A stretch of 64,000 nt of DNA from assembly GCA_963921935.1 (NCBI GenBank), contig OY998179.1, forward strand, positions 22,255,114-22,319,113. The letters are read 5' to 3'. This stretch comes from Galeruca laticollis (Eukaryota; Arthropoda; Insecta; Coleoptera; Chrysomelidae). Under the pieces are notes generated by a model, which was not told the DNA's origin, did not search any database, and saw nothing but the letters and a program-made list of their open reading frames with translations. Of the stretch, positions 20,854 through 31,084 are shown piece by piece (within the stretch, counting starts at the first letter, position 1; the number at the start of each line of letters is the position of its first letter). A program made the translations under genes and the position numbers.

Positions 20854-21470
20854 CTAATCTTCATTTGAACATTTGATAAGCTGAGGACAAAGTTCTGAAC
20901 AGTTTATTTCGTCTTCGCCTTTTGGACAATTAATGATTCCGTCACATTTGTCTTTATACGGGTCGAAACATCTATCTATAGAAATATTACTGCAAGGGGT
21001 AGTTGATGAATTACAAATAGCACACCCCGTGAAATCAGAATGGTCTGTACAAACGAAATCTGCTGTTCTACAAATGTTTGTGGAATTGTAACAACCAGAT
21101 CAATCCAAACACATAAAAACACTGGGTTATTATATTTTAAAGTTACGGAGAGTTTGTTTCTTGAATATAGTACAACAGGTTTGGGTAGTATGTCGTTACT
21201 GCACACGTTCAATTGAATATTGTCGAAGTTTCTAATTGACAAGCACGTGGAATTTCTTGAGAAGTTCAATTTTAATATTCTTAATGTAGTTATTGTATTT
21301 TCTGGTGAAGGTATTACCCAATTACATAAACTATTACTGTTTCTGTCAGATGATATATACTGTATGCTTCCTTGTAATTCGAACGAGGTCGTTTCTCCAC
21401 AATAATCCGAAAAGTTTGCGTAAATTAGCACGTTCTTCTTGACGAGATCAATTATAATACGACTTTTCAC
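20854..21470 (-). pseudogene. CUB plus LDLa domain fragment
   Basis: The minus-strand frame from 21470 reads YCGETTSFELQGSIQYIS, NSLCNWVIPSPENTITTLRI, LNFSRNSTCLSIRNFDNIQL and a C-terminal NPVFLCVWID. Cysteine spacing, the C-x-W-x-I-x-x-P block and alternating hydrophobic strands fit a CUB domain, an extracellular beta-sandwich. Around 21075 a shift of frame is needed to continue with FVCTDHSDFTGCAICNSS and CFDPYKDKCDGIINCPKGED, EINC, an LDL-receptor class A repeat with its acidic calcium-binding end; a TAG at 20856-20854 closes it. No signal peptide is visible: a stop lies just upstream of 21470. It could be a pseudogene or exons of a real secreted or membrane protein with a sequencing error. 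Confidence 0.6.
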
Positions 21471-21794
21471 TTTGACATTTTAAAAACCAACTGACTTTTT
21501 TGATTTCCATCATAATCTATCACGTTGCGGGTTGCTATCGAAACTTCTCTATATCGTATCAATTGTATAGATATTGTGTGATTAACGACGATTCACTGTT
21601 TATATTACCATGAATTTTTAAGCCGTATATGAAACATGAAAATGACATTTTTGTATTAGAAATTAGCATATAGAGATAAAGATTTTTATACATATAAATA
21701 TTAACATAACTTATTTACTATTTATTAAAATTCCTGAAATCCCTTGCATAAAATAACCTAATTACTAACTATATGAAAATTTAACGCGTTTCTT

Positions 21795-22028
21795 TTAAAT
21801 TATTTTGAATTTCATTCTAATTTCAACGGATGCTTTTGAAATTACATCATGTACTGCATTATTAATTTTAATCTCTATTGTATCTGAATCAGATTTCAAT
21901 ATTTTCGATTCTGATGGTTCAAAGGGTATATCGTCTGTTTCAATATCTTTGGTCAGATTTTCTTCAGTATTATAGTGAGGATTTTGTTCACTGTTTTTAC
22001 TATCAGCATCTATAATTAATTTAGACAT
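21795..22028 (-). CDS. Small acidic ORF, unknown
   Basis: A complete 77-codon frame starting ATGTCTAAATTAATTATAG: acidic N-terminal half (TEENLTKDIETDDIPFEP) and a C-terminal IEIKINNAVHDVISKASVE. No family is recognised. It lies on the same strand as, and upstream of, the CUB/LDLa frame and could be a first exon of it, with GTAATT near 21846 as a possible donor. This is conjecture; the frame could also be chance. Confidence 0.25.
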   Translation of the reverse strand: MSKLIIDADSKNSEQNPHYNTEENLTKDIETDDIPFEPSESKILKSDSDTIEIKINNAVHDVISKASVEIRMKFKII

Positions 22029-22162
22029 GTTTTTTTTTTACAATTTATAAATATTCGTTAAAATGATGGCTAATAAAGTACAAGATTAAAAAAATCAATA
22101 TGACTTATTTCAGTAATACTATTAATCCTTATTAAATTGAATACAACCAAATGAAAGTGCTT

Positions 22163-22165
<3 letters not shown>

Positions 22166-22229
<64 letters not shown>
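22166..22229. repeat. (TA)n microsatellite, right border of insert
   Basis: About 30 TA units, directly followed by the LINE codons for SGVPKHQR. Frames reading poly-YI through it are artefacts. Confidence 0.9.
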
Positions 22230-22232
<3 letters not shown>

Positions 22233-23327
22233 GAGTCCCGAAACATCAAAGAGCAAAAAGAGAAGAGTCTGTTATGATACACAATAAATATAAAAGTAGA
22301 ATAACCTACTTTGAAAGTATAAATGAGAATATAATTCAGATTAACATAAATATACATCAGAGACCTGTAACCATTCTGGGACTATATGCAATATCTGACG
22401 ACGAACCTGTTTCAGTGAAACATGAGTTTTTCGAACAAATCCAAGAGGAATTTATAAAACTAGGAAAAACAAGATAAGTAATAATATTGGGAGATTTAAA
22501 TAGTAGAGTTGGCCGGAAAATCAAGGATAATGTGGTGGGTCCATACGGAGAAATAAATGTAAATGACAACGGGTAAAAACTAACTGAATTATGTCGAAAC
22601 AATCAACTTAAAATAACTAACGGATTCTATAAACACAAGGAATATTCATACATACACATGGGTACAACACACGAGATCTATTATTGATTATGTAATTGTA
22701 AAACAAAAGAGTACAATGCAAATAAACGATGTAAGAGCATTTAGAGGGATAACTTGTGAATCGGATCATTACATGGTCAAAGCAAAAATACTGTTCCCAT
22801 ATGGACCTGCACTGAAAAGCAACGTAACAGACAAATCAGCTGAGGAATCGGAAGAGATAAAGGACAAGCAGTACAATTTGAATAGTCTTATTCATGAAAG
22901 AACACAACTGTATCGCAACAGGTTAAATGAGAAAATCTTTGATGTATCAGAGTTAAACCAGAAATCTGTGGAAGAAGTCTATCAGAACGTTGTGAATAGT
23001 ATCAAGGAGGTCGCGGAAGAAGCAATTGGTATGAAAACTAGAACCCTTAGTAGAAAAATGTGGTGGAACAAAGATATAGAAGAGCTAACTACCCAGAAAA
23101 AACAATGGTATTAAAAGTGGACTAACACTCACTCACAAGAAGATAGAGATAGATATCTAGAAATAAAAATAATCACAAGACGAACTGTAGCTAATGCAAA
23201 GAGAGAAATGTGGGACAAAAAATGTCAGGAAATGAACATGCATCTCGATGGTAAAAAATGCTCGGAATCATGGAAGTTCGTAGGAAGTATTAGATCGAAT
23301 GGAAAGAACTGTGCGATTACTATGAAC

Positions 23328-24005
23328 AATTGTTAAAAGTAAAATCAAAAATATTCCCATTAAAGAAGTCTGGTATATATAAACTTAAATGTCCAGAATG
23401 TAATGCAGTCTATTTAGTTCAAACCCTTAGAAATTTTGAAATCAAATACAGTGAACACTTACGAGCATACAGATTAAAACAACCAGATAAATCTCACTAC
23501 GCAAAACATCTACTTGACACCTAACACAGAACTAGAAGTACTACGAATTTGTGATAAGAGACATGAACTGGATTTCCTTGAAGAATTAGAAATTAGTAGA
23601 CACTTAAGAAACCCACAATATCAAGTTGAACACATAAATCTAGGAAGCTCTCCACTTTGAAACTGTTTTCTTAAGTGATAATTGTAAAGACCAGCGGATA
23701 TAGTTTTCCAGGATATCCCCATAGGGCTAATAATATCTAAGCTTTAATATTTGTAATAGCATATCTTCTTCTTTTTTCGATTAACATATATTAAGTCAAT
23801 CACAAGATAGGTCACTTCTTGCTCTAACTAAAAATAATTATTAAACATCAGGTAGGCATCAAATGAAACGTAACTCCTGTCATTCTGACAATGATATTTA
23901 ATATCGAAACAATTGTCAAATTTCTTAGAATTTTTAACATTATTTTCAATATATTGTGGAATTATCTAGAAACAGTAAGTTTCATTTAAACCAGTAATAT
24001 GAGTA
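23328..24005 (+). pseudogene. Penelope-like element, second half with GIY-YIG and 3' UTR
   Basis: Starts with AATTGTTAAAAGTAAAATC, the direct continuation of the fragment ending at 19759. It encodes KKSGIYKLKCPECNAVYL and YSEHLRAYRLKQPDKSHYAK, then a deletion within the HLLDT region near 23520 shifts the frame; ELDFLEELEISRHLRNPQYQ-like codons follow in other frames. The 3' UTR, homologous to 13935-14300 and 15480-15850, runs to about 24005. More diverged than the palindromic pair. Confidence 0.82.
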
Positions 24006-24418
24006 TTAAGGTTACATCGTGATTAATTGTCAAGGTCAAGGATTGAATAGTAACTCCAGAGAGACAATGAGGAATAATTTTCTGCAAGCTCCACAAAATA
24101 ACTTAATATGACATTTTCGGAAAAAGAAGTTGTGTTTTGCTCGACTCAACACTTTAATAAAGCTTCGAAAACACACATGTTCTGTTGCAGTCGTTGCAAT
24201 ATTCCGAATGGTAGGTGGCGTACAAGACATTTTATTCTCTTTTTCGACTATTTTAAGTCTTCAATAATCACGAATTTCACTTTTTACGATAGTTTTTAGG
24301 TTTTTACAGACGATTGCAAACGACTGCTTTTGTTTCGTTTTGTTTGGTTATGTTGTTATTGATTGGTTATTGGGAACTGTTGTCGTCCTAATATTGGTGG
24401 AAAATTAAAATCCCGATA
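24006..24418. other. Unassigned sequence left of the pogo element
   Basis: No coding frame matches a known family. Two complementary frames at 24036-24299 look like chance openings. Confidence 0.4.
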
Positions 24419-26988
24419 GGGGAAAAGAGCCTGAGATAGCATACTTTTTAAAAAATTCATTAAAAGTGTCTCCTAAATATTTTTCTTTATTCTTCGACAC
24501 CCAATAATAAAAGACATTGTAAAAAAAACTTGTGTTTAATCTTTTTAAAATTTAAGGATAAACAAAAAGAATATTGTTATTTTTTAAAACTATATTACTA
24601 TGTCGGCTCGCCCACAGGATAACGACGAGTTAGCATAGCATGAGATGATGAGATGGCAATGATGGCATACTCCTTTTTAGTCTATGCACAACTCACAAAC
24701 AAAAGTTTTCACACGAGCTGACACATCAGCATATTCACAGCGTGCCCATTTTTAAATCGCATACATCTAATCCATTTTTCTGCGGATTTTGATGTAGAAA
24801 AGAGGCTATTGCAGTAAATACACGCTGCATCATCTTCATCGTCAGTTTCAATTCTATCTTCGTCGCTGGAAGAATTACCCATTTTTAATACGGTTTTCGC
24901 TTTCTTTGTTGCAATTCTTGATTCTTTTCTAGTTTTTTTCAGCAGTTTTTATTTTCAGTATTTCGATTTCAGGTGTAGTATTCAAAATTCCAAATTTTCC
25001 ACTGTTTCCATTTCTTCTCTTTTTTCTCATTTCAACTTTTGGCAGTGGAGATATTTCAGATGGCTTTATAAGAAATTTATCGATACTCAAATTATTCATA
25101 TTATGATCTTCACTAATCTTCTTTCCATTCTTAAAAAGTGACTTTCTTGCGTATTTATTACCACCTCCTTCTTCTGTGTATCGTCTTGTTCATTTTCACG
25201 TTCTTCATCTTGTATTTGAGTGTCACTTTCATATTCAACTGGTTCATTCTCCACATATTCTTGATTTGCAACTTCAATTGTCTCTACGATACCGTTGGCT
25301 TGCTCTGCTCCTACATCTGTAACTTCAGCAGCATGGAACAGATTATCGGGAAATAAGTCTCTATTGAATGGAAAAATACCAGTTATTGCAAATCCACTTG
25401 TAGCATTTTTCATAGTTGCAGCTTTCTGGTAGGCCTCCCTAAAGAGTTCACCTACTTGAAAATGGGTAACCACTCTTCCAGGATGTAATTTCAGCCATTT
25501 CTGGAGTTCTTGGTTAGAATACGTCGTAAGGGGGCCAAAAAACGAAGCATCCAAGGGCTGCACTCTATGTGTACAGTGTGGCCGAAAGCAAAACAGAATT
25601 ATACCGTTATCCTTGGCGTATGTTTGTGCCTCGAGAGTTTTATGGCTTGTATGGCCATTGGCCATCAAGAAGTAACAAAACCTTTTCTTCACGTGATGGA
25701 TCGATCATTCTTACAAAATATTTCAGCCACTTCAAGAATATTTCGGCATTAGTCCATCCATGTTCTTGAGTAAATGCAATTGAACCTGCTGGGGCGTTAT
25801 CCATTAGTTAATTTTTCATATTTTTCGAGGAAATATGAAACAAGGTGGAATATAGTTTTCCCCAGCACTCATCGCACATACAACTGTGAAGTGTTTTCCC
25901 CTTTCAGCGCTTGTCAACACTCCCACCTGTTTTCGCCCTTTAACTGCAAACATTTGACGGTTTTTGGAAGGAACTGTTGAAAATCCGCTTTTGTCCTTAT
26001 TAAACATTCTGGTTGGATCGTACTTCATTTCAGTCAAGGCATTTTCCAACAGATCGAAATATTTTGAGATCTGTTGCTTATTAAATGCCATAGCTCGAGC
26101 TGCTGAAGTTGATTCGGGCATTCGTAATGATATTTGAGGATTTCTTCGCCTAAATCCTTTCAGCCAATCATTACCTGCCATCTTTTTTTCAAGGTTGAAT
26201 TGATGAGGAATGCCGTTCTGGACAGCCAGGTCGAATACCAGTTTTTTCACGTCCGAAGTTTTCATTCCAAAAAATCTTTCTTCCATGTTCTTGATATGTT
26301 TAACGATTTCGGCTGATTAAAAGTTACTCGTTTCCCTCCCATATAACCTTTGACAGCACCTACACTAAATTGGTTCGTACCTTGACAACGTCTTCGTAAA
26401 GTACTAAAAGGTACACCAAATGTTTTTGAGGGGAGCAACCAACCCATTCTTTACTCTTGAATTGCATTTATGGCCGCTTCCATATCTTCTTCTCTCTGTA
26501 ATATTTGCCTACCGTTTTCTGAAATGATTAATAAAAAAATAGAGCTCATTTATACTTTCCAAATTCACTACATTCATTGAATAGTGGCTGACACTACTGC
26601 TGTGTATGCCATCTAGGGCTGAAGTACGTGCACTAACTTCATTACTATTTTCTTCTTTTTGAGACGAAATACTGAGGATTGCATGCGACCAAAATGTGAG
26701 GTTAGGATAGATGATTTGAAATGTTAAAGACAATTTGTAAGAAAATTACTAAGTATGCCCACAAAACACAACTCACGAATACTCAAAAAATATTTCTTAC
26801 CTTCAGAATCACAGAATATTTCGTATAAGTTTGATATATCGAGGTAGATTTCTAGGCACTTTGTGAAACATGCACATAATGTAAGTTAATCCACTGCACT
26901 GAGTTATTAGCGGTAAATTCAAATATAACTATGAGATTTAACTCCTATGCCAACTCGGCCACTATGCCCATCTCAGGCACTTTTCCCC
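24419..26988 (-). mobile_element. Pogo-like transposon with TIRs and TA duplication
   Basis: The left end GGGGAAAAGAGCCTGAGATA (24419) matches, inverted, the right end at 26988 (GGGGAAAAGTGCCTGAGATG). TA dinucleotides flank both ends (24417-24418 and 26989-26990). The 2570-bp element encodes a pogo-type DDE transposase on the minus strand. Insertion at TA and the gene type fit the Tc1/mariner superfamily pogo branch. Confidence 0.88.
24730..26520 (-). pseudogene. Pogo/jerky-like DDE transposase, broken
   Basis: On the minus strand the N terminus (EEDMEAAINAIQE, stop at about 26450, MGWLLPSKTFGVPFSTLRRR) is the psq-type helix-turn-helix. A frame change leads to VKKLVFDLAVQNGIPHQFNL and NDWLKGFRRRNPQISLRMPE, the CENP-B-like second DNA-binding domain. 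Catalytic aspartates are in MFNKDKSGFSTVPS, in the LLLDGH/GHTSHK region near 25690, where a short duplication (TGGCCAATGGCCA) shifts the frame, and in HRVQPLDASFFGPL. The tail (25300-25100) is acidic, and a C-terminal finger (ACIYCNSLFSTSKSAEKW, IRC) lies near 24880-24790. The glutamate of the first motif is lysine (NKDKSG). Inactive. Confidence 0.88.
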
Positions 26989-27190
26989 TATGTTTTATTT
27001 TGATTGGTTTAACTCGCGATGGATAAAAAATCTTTAAATTTTATCCATATCCTGAGAACCAATAAGAAACTCTCTTATACGTATCAATGGATAAAATTAT
27101 AATTTACAGTAGAGCTTCCATATCAATAATAGTTATTTAATATGATGATCATAGATAAAAGATATTTATATAAAGAAAAATTACAAGAAA
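26989..27190. other. Unassigned
   Basis: AT-rich bases right of the pogo element; nothing recognised. Confidence 0.4.
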
Positions 27191-27194
27191 GAAA

Positions 27195-27429
27195 ATCAAA
27201 GAAATAGAGCAAGAACTAGGTCAAGAAAACATAACAAGGACAAAGGCTCAGATTAGCTGGACAGATAATAAGAAGATCAACAGAAATAATTAGAAAAGTG
27301 ACACAATGGATTCCACCATGGTCGAGAAGAAGGGGATAGGGAGTTGTAGACTGTAAGACAAAATTCCGGAATAGAAAGGAATGGAAAAATATAACAAAAG
27401 CAGCCAGTAACATAGAGAAGAAATTATAG
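27195..27429 (+). pseudogene. LINE ORF2 C-terminal tail fragment
   Basis: Plus strand: AGQIIRRSTEIIRKVTQWIP, PWSRRRG, a stop, GVVDCKTKFRNRKEWKNITK and AASNIEKKL before a TAG. The W-x-P, RRRG and D-R-K-E-W-K-x-I pattern is the end of LINE ORF2 as in 2822-3118. Only the last 75 or so codons remain, followed by an A-rich UTR. Confidence 0.65.
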
Positions 27430-28271
27430 AGAAAAATAAGTTAAAATAAAAAAAAATGAGAAGTGACCCACCTCAAATATCATGAAATGGAGTATTGAAA
27501 AAACTGAATACCGAAAACATTTCAATATGTATTATTTAAAAAAAAATCCAACAAGATATGTACATAAATAGTTTTTAAGAAAACGCAGTTATAATTGATA
27601 CGATTGATGATGTAATTATTAAATAAAAACAATATGACATTAAAAATAAATAATACGCCTGATTTTAATTTCTCGAAACAAACAAATTGATAGCTTCATT
27701 ATTAAATTCCAATTATCTCTAATTATAAGATTGAAGGCTTCAGAAGCCTTTACGTGTCATATAAAACACAATAAAATTACAATATAAACACAATAATATG
27801 TCGTAATAATAAATTCAGCCTCACTGGAACCTCAGATAAGGACATAAAAAAAGAATAATAACTCAATAATTATAAAAGATGTTATTAAATAACATATAAT
27901 ATTGAATTTTTATTTAACTTGACCCTTGTGTAAAATTATAACCTCCGGCTGTTTACTTTTTAGTATACAGGCTGTTTCATTCATAAACATTTAACCAAAT
28001 CACTCAGATTAAATGTGACTCCTTACTTAGTTACAGGGTGATTTTATTTAAAAATTTAACAACGATTTGTGCCCAGTACTTTACAACTATTTGATATATG
28101 CTTGTCATGGTTGGCGGAAAGTGTAAGTATTCTATACCACAGATAACCCACAGATAGATGAGACACTGATTGTGGCGCTATCCGAGGAGCCTGTCGACTA
28201 GACAATTGAGTGATGTTAAAAAGATTTCTGTAATTTTAGATTTTGGCGGTATATTCAAATTTACGGTATTT
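27430..28271. other. No gene seen
   Basis: AT-rich. No frame or terminal repeats recognised. Confidence 0.5.
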
Positions 28272-28428
28272 CAATTATTTTATTTCAAAATAGCCATTTA
28301 TAGTCCATCATTTGACATTTAATTCAATTTAACTCCATTAACTCTACAATGATTAGATGTTGAGTTAAATGAAATGAAATATCAAATGATGGACCATAAA
28401 TGCTTAAAGTGGAAGAAATAAAATAATA
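28272..28428. repeat. Hairpin MITE-like inverted repeat
   Basis: Arms of about 65 bp containing TTATTTTATTTC, CATTTATAGTCCATCATTTG and their inverted forms (CAAATGATGGACCATAAATG). The loop is about 25 bp. No target duplication was confirmed. Confidence 0.7.
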
Positions 28429-28690
28429 ATCATATAAACAGTTCATTTATTTTAGTATAAAAATACACAACAAATAATTTCTTTCACAGAGTACTTTTTT
28501 TAACGAACAGAATGACAATAAAGAAACTATAGTGTGAAAACAATACAATAATTAAACTATAATTTGAGTAACATACATTCTAGATTGGAGCATCATTAGA
28601 TTTTTAAATCATGTTAAAGAAGATAAAAGTAGAAAATTATTTATGATAAGTTTATATTAATATATTTCTTATTATACTCCTATAAACATA
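28429..28690. other. Unassigned
   Basis: No feature seen between the hairpin and the next small element. Confidence 0.4.
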
Positions 28691-28870
28691 CAGAGCTGGA
28701 CAAACTACTGGAGTATAACTGCTAACTACTTAATCAAAAAAAGTGTTTGCAATGAGTACTTAACTACTATTCTGTGAAAGAAAATATTTGAGTATGATTA
28801 CTGTGACTGTTAGAACAAAAGTAATTAAAATATTTTTAATGGAAAAGTAGTTAACTACTGCCCAGCTCTG
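28691..28870. mobile_element. Small non-autonomous DNA element, hAT-like ends
   Basis: A 180-bp unit with imperfect terminal inverted repeats: CAGAGCTGGACAAACTACTG at the left and, inverted, CAGAGCTGGGCAGTAGTTAA at the right. The CAGAG-x-TGG start is common in hAT elements. No clean 8-bp target duplication is visible. Confidence 0.5.
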
Positions 28871-29292
28871 TAGGAACAAAGTGCCAAGTAATTACATGTA
28901 AGACTGCTAAACAGCAATTGTGACTGTACAAAATTTAAAATAATATAACTAACATTTCATTTCCACTAAATAAATAATACGTGTATTATATTGCAAATTT
29001 GTATATTTCTACATTTAAATGCATTCGGTTTTTATGAAACCATCGCATAAGGCAGTTTAAGTTACTCTGCAGCTCCTGGCAGTGTTTTTGCTAATTGCAA
29101 AGCATTCATTTTGACTTTAATTAAAGGTATTTGAATAAATTTTGGGATTAAATAAAATTATCAATGTTTACTACTTACTGATCAATTATAATAAATGAAA
29201 AAAATAGAAAAAACAAGATTGTCAATTTTACATATATACAATTGTGAACATTTACATATTTATAAATTTAATTCTAAAAACTGTCTACCTAC
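28871..29292. other. No gene seen
   Basis: AT-rich sequence between the small hAT-like element and the last recognised exon of the THAP gene. May be intron or 3' flank of that gene. Confidence 0.4.
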
Positions 29293-29462
29293 GTTTGAAA
29301 AATGAAAGGACTTCATGCGGATTATTGGTTTTTTGGCTTCGCTCACTTGTGGTGAAGGTGGCAAGGACTCAATACCTTCCATGCCATAGCTGGTGGAGGG
29401 AATAGCTTCCACGTGTGGTGAAGGTGGGAATGGCTCAACACCTTTACTCGTGGAGGGAATAA
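29293..29462 (-). CDS. Probable later exon of the THAP gene (PST-rich repeats)
   Basis: The minus strand is open after an acceptor (ATGTTATAG at 29463 and above) and reads IPSTSKGVEPFPPSPHVE then AIPSTSYGMEGIESLPPSPQ, VSEAKKPIIRMKSFHFSN, ending at a possible donor GTAGGT. It contains two imperfect repeats of about 20 residues built on I-P-S-T-S and P-P-S-P. An upstream segment ending in a donor (29561/29560, GATG|GTAAGT) would supply the first base of the valine codon before IPSTS; that segment (about 29695-29561) reads ADMPSWHIDYSPVGKVK but has one TAG stop in this phase. Link to exons 1-2 is inferred from strand and proximity. Confidence 0.45.
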
Positions 29463-30267
29463 CTATAACATAAAATAAAACCCAGATTATTATTTTTCAA
29501 TGGGTACATTTTAAAACGTCCAAAATTATAGCATGCTATGTTGAATACAAGAAAACTTACCATCAATTTTTGTTAATTTCCTCTAATATGTTCTGGTGGG
29601 CATTTTAACTTTTCCAACTGGAGAATAATCTATATGCCAGGAAGGCATATCTGCAGATAATAAATACTGTTTTGGTGGGATTCCATAAAAAACGAAAGAC
29701 CAGAAATCATGTTTTTTATGTCTTTATTGCATAACTTTAACTTATTACAAAAATACTTAGTTTACTAAATAAATAAATTTTACCAAACCGATTTTATGCT
29801 ACACCCCATATACCAGAGCGTTGGTCTGTGCCCTGGGACTACATCTTTTCAACTATTGTCTATCTTACGATTTTTTCTAAAACTCGTTTCAGTACATTTC
29901 TTCCCCCATATAATAGTGTTATTTATTTGACCAGGCCCAATATGTCACCTTATTTTATGAGACAAGGCCCATTAACAACCACGCCTTTGTGAAGGAATAA
30001 AATATTCTCATGTCCAAAATATTATAAGTGGTGTCTGGACAATTTCAATAGTAGGCAAGTGGGTCGGTCGTTCAGTTACCCTGATGACAAACATATTACT
30101 GACTCAATACAGGGTGTGTCATATCATTTTTGATCAACTTGTTTTGCGTAATGCAACAAATACCTTCAATTCTTTTAGGGCTTGTCTCCTGTGTTAGTTA
30201 TATCCCCCTTCATAGAAATAATCTAAAATATATACATATTTAATAAATTTATAAAAAAAATACTCAC
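29463..30267 (-). other. Introns and uncertain exon of the THAP gene
   Basis: Contains the possible exon near 29695-29561 with donor GTAAGT, a 98-bp intron after it, and a longer non-coding part that includes the common insect repeat phrase ACAGGGTGTGTCATATCA near 30112. Confidence 0.35.
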
Positions 30268-30676
30268 TAGGCAAAAACAGGGACGGCAAAGCCTTAATAA
30301 CCCACCTTCGTCTTTTTCAAATTTTGAGAAACATTCTTCTTGAAAATGAAGGGAACATATCCTCCATTGTTCCCTCGTCGTCAAATTGGATGATTTATTC
30401 CCACCGCGTTCCAGCCATATTAATTTTATATCTTTCTGGGTTGGAAGAACAAAACTGTATAAAGACCTAGTTACCTTAGTAATACTACAATTTTTAGTTT
30501 AGCTAATGTAAAACAACCATGAACCCTAATGTTGTCGATTAAATGAGTAATAATTCTGTATTTTATAAAAATAAAGGAAATGGTTGTTGATTAAAAAATG
30601 AAAAATGCTCTAATTTTTTTAATAAAACTTACCAAGTACACCACTTATTACACTCCTTCACAATACACTTTGACAT
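30268..30676 (-). CDS. THAP zinc-finger domain gene, exons 1 and 2
   Basis: Exon 1 is 30676-30633 (44 bp): MSKCIVKECNKWCT, then donor GTAAGTTTT. Intron 1 (30632-30455, 178 bp) ends TTATACAG. Exon 2 is 30454-30268 (187 bp), ending at donor GTGAGT. Spliced, the frame stays open for 77 codons and continues FVLPTQKDIKLIWLERGGNK, QWRICSLHFQEECFSKFEKD. The C-x4-C start, W-L-E-R after a F-x-x-P-like strand, and I-C-S-x-H-F-x-x-x-C-F form the C2CH THAP zinc finger, a DNA-binding domain found in insect regulators and P-element transposases. The last residues (RLCRPCFCL) do not match the usual A-V-P-T box; a +1 shift would give KALPSLFLP, so a small indel may be present. Confidence 0.65.
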
Positions 30677-31080
30677 TGTCTTTTCATTGAATAACAATAA
30701 AATAATAAGAAAACAACAAATAAATATTACACTATAGCAATTAAAAAACATACCAAAATACTGGAACCAAATGCTCTATACCGTACTAAATTGTGTTAAA
30801 TAAACGTTTCTGGCTACAACCAGAAGCGTACGACAGGAGCAAGTGACTGGTTGACCCTTCCCAAATTCTACGCCACTGGCGAACACTCGCCAAGTATGAG
30901 AAGGATCATATAGTTTTAAGCCATCAGCTACAAATAGTTTTCAAATTTTTAAATAAAACTTTATTATCTAAATGATTTATGCTAAATCTTAATATTTTGA
31001 GCTCAAGATTCAACATTTAAAATATTTCCAATTGATAATGAAACACCCTGTATATGCTGCTTAAACTCTGTTTAAATGAA
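30677..31080. other. 5' flank of THAP gene
   Basis: No frame seen. Includes a GC-richer patch near 30800-30900 (CTGGTTGACCC to AACACTCGCC) and the phrase AAACACCCTGTATATG near 31045, a dispersed repeat fragment. Confidence 0.35.
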
Positions 31081-31084
31081 CTTT

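Larger units (their letters stand above)
20518..22165 (-). other. 1.65-kb insert bounded by (TA)n inside a LINE
   Basis: Lies exactly between two (TA)n tracts that split one LINE frame. It has no clear terminal inverted repeats or tail. It contains, on the minus strand, a CUB/LDLa frame (21470-20854) and a 77-codon frame (22028-21795). The nature of the insert is unknown. Confidence 0.55.
20162..23327 (+). mobile_element. LINE 5' segment with AP endonuclease, carrying a 1.65-kb insert
   Basis: Begins with a 5' UTR holding GCTGCCGGTCCCAAGCCCGG and an ATG at 20339 with MNIGTWNVHGIRTKIEEI, the start of the AP-type endonuclease. Sequence breaks at (TA)n (20485-20517) and resumes after (TA)n at 22229 with YSGVPKHQRAKREE, then VTILGLYAISDDEPVS, VIILGDLNSRVGRKI and ACESDHY-like catalytic motifs (CESDHYMVKAKI near 22755). 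It ends near 23327 in KKWW-type linker sequence just before the RT, at CDYYEQLL. Stops occur (for example 22474-22476 and near 22575), so the protein is dead. Confidence 0.8.

Noticed and set aside
22070..22357. Minus- and plus-strand frames encoding long Tyr-Ile runs
   Set aside because: They only translate the (TA)n microsatellite.
25510..25980. Plus-strand frames of 66-80 codons
   Set aside because: Antisense shadows of the pogo-like transposase.
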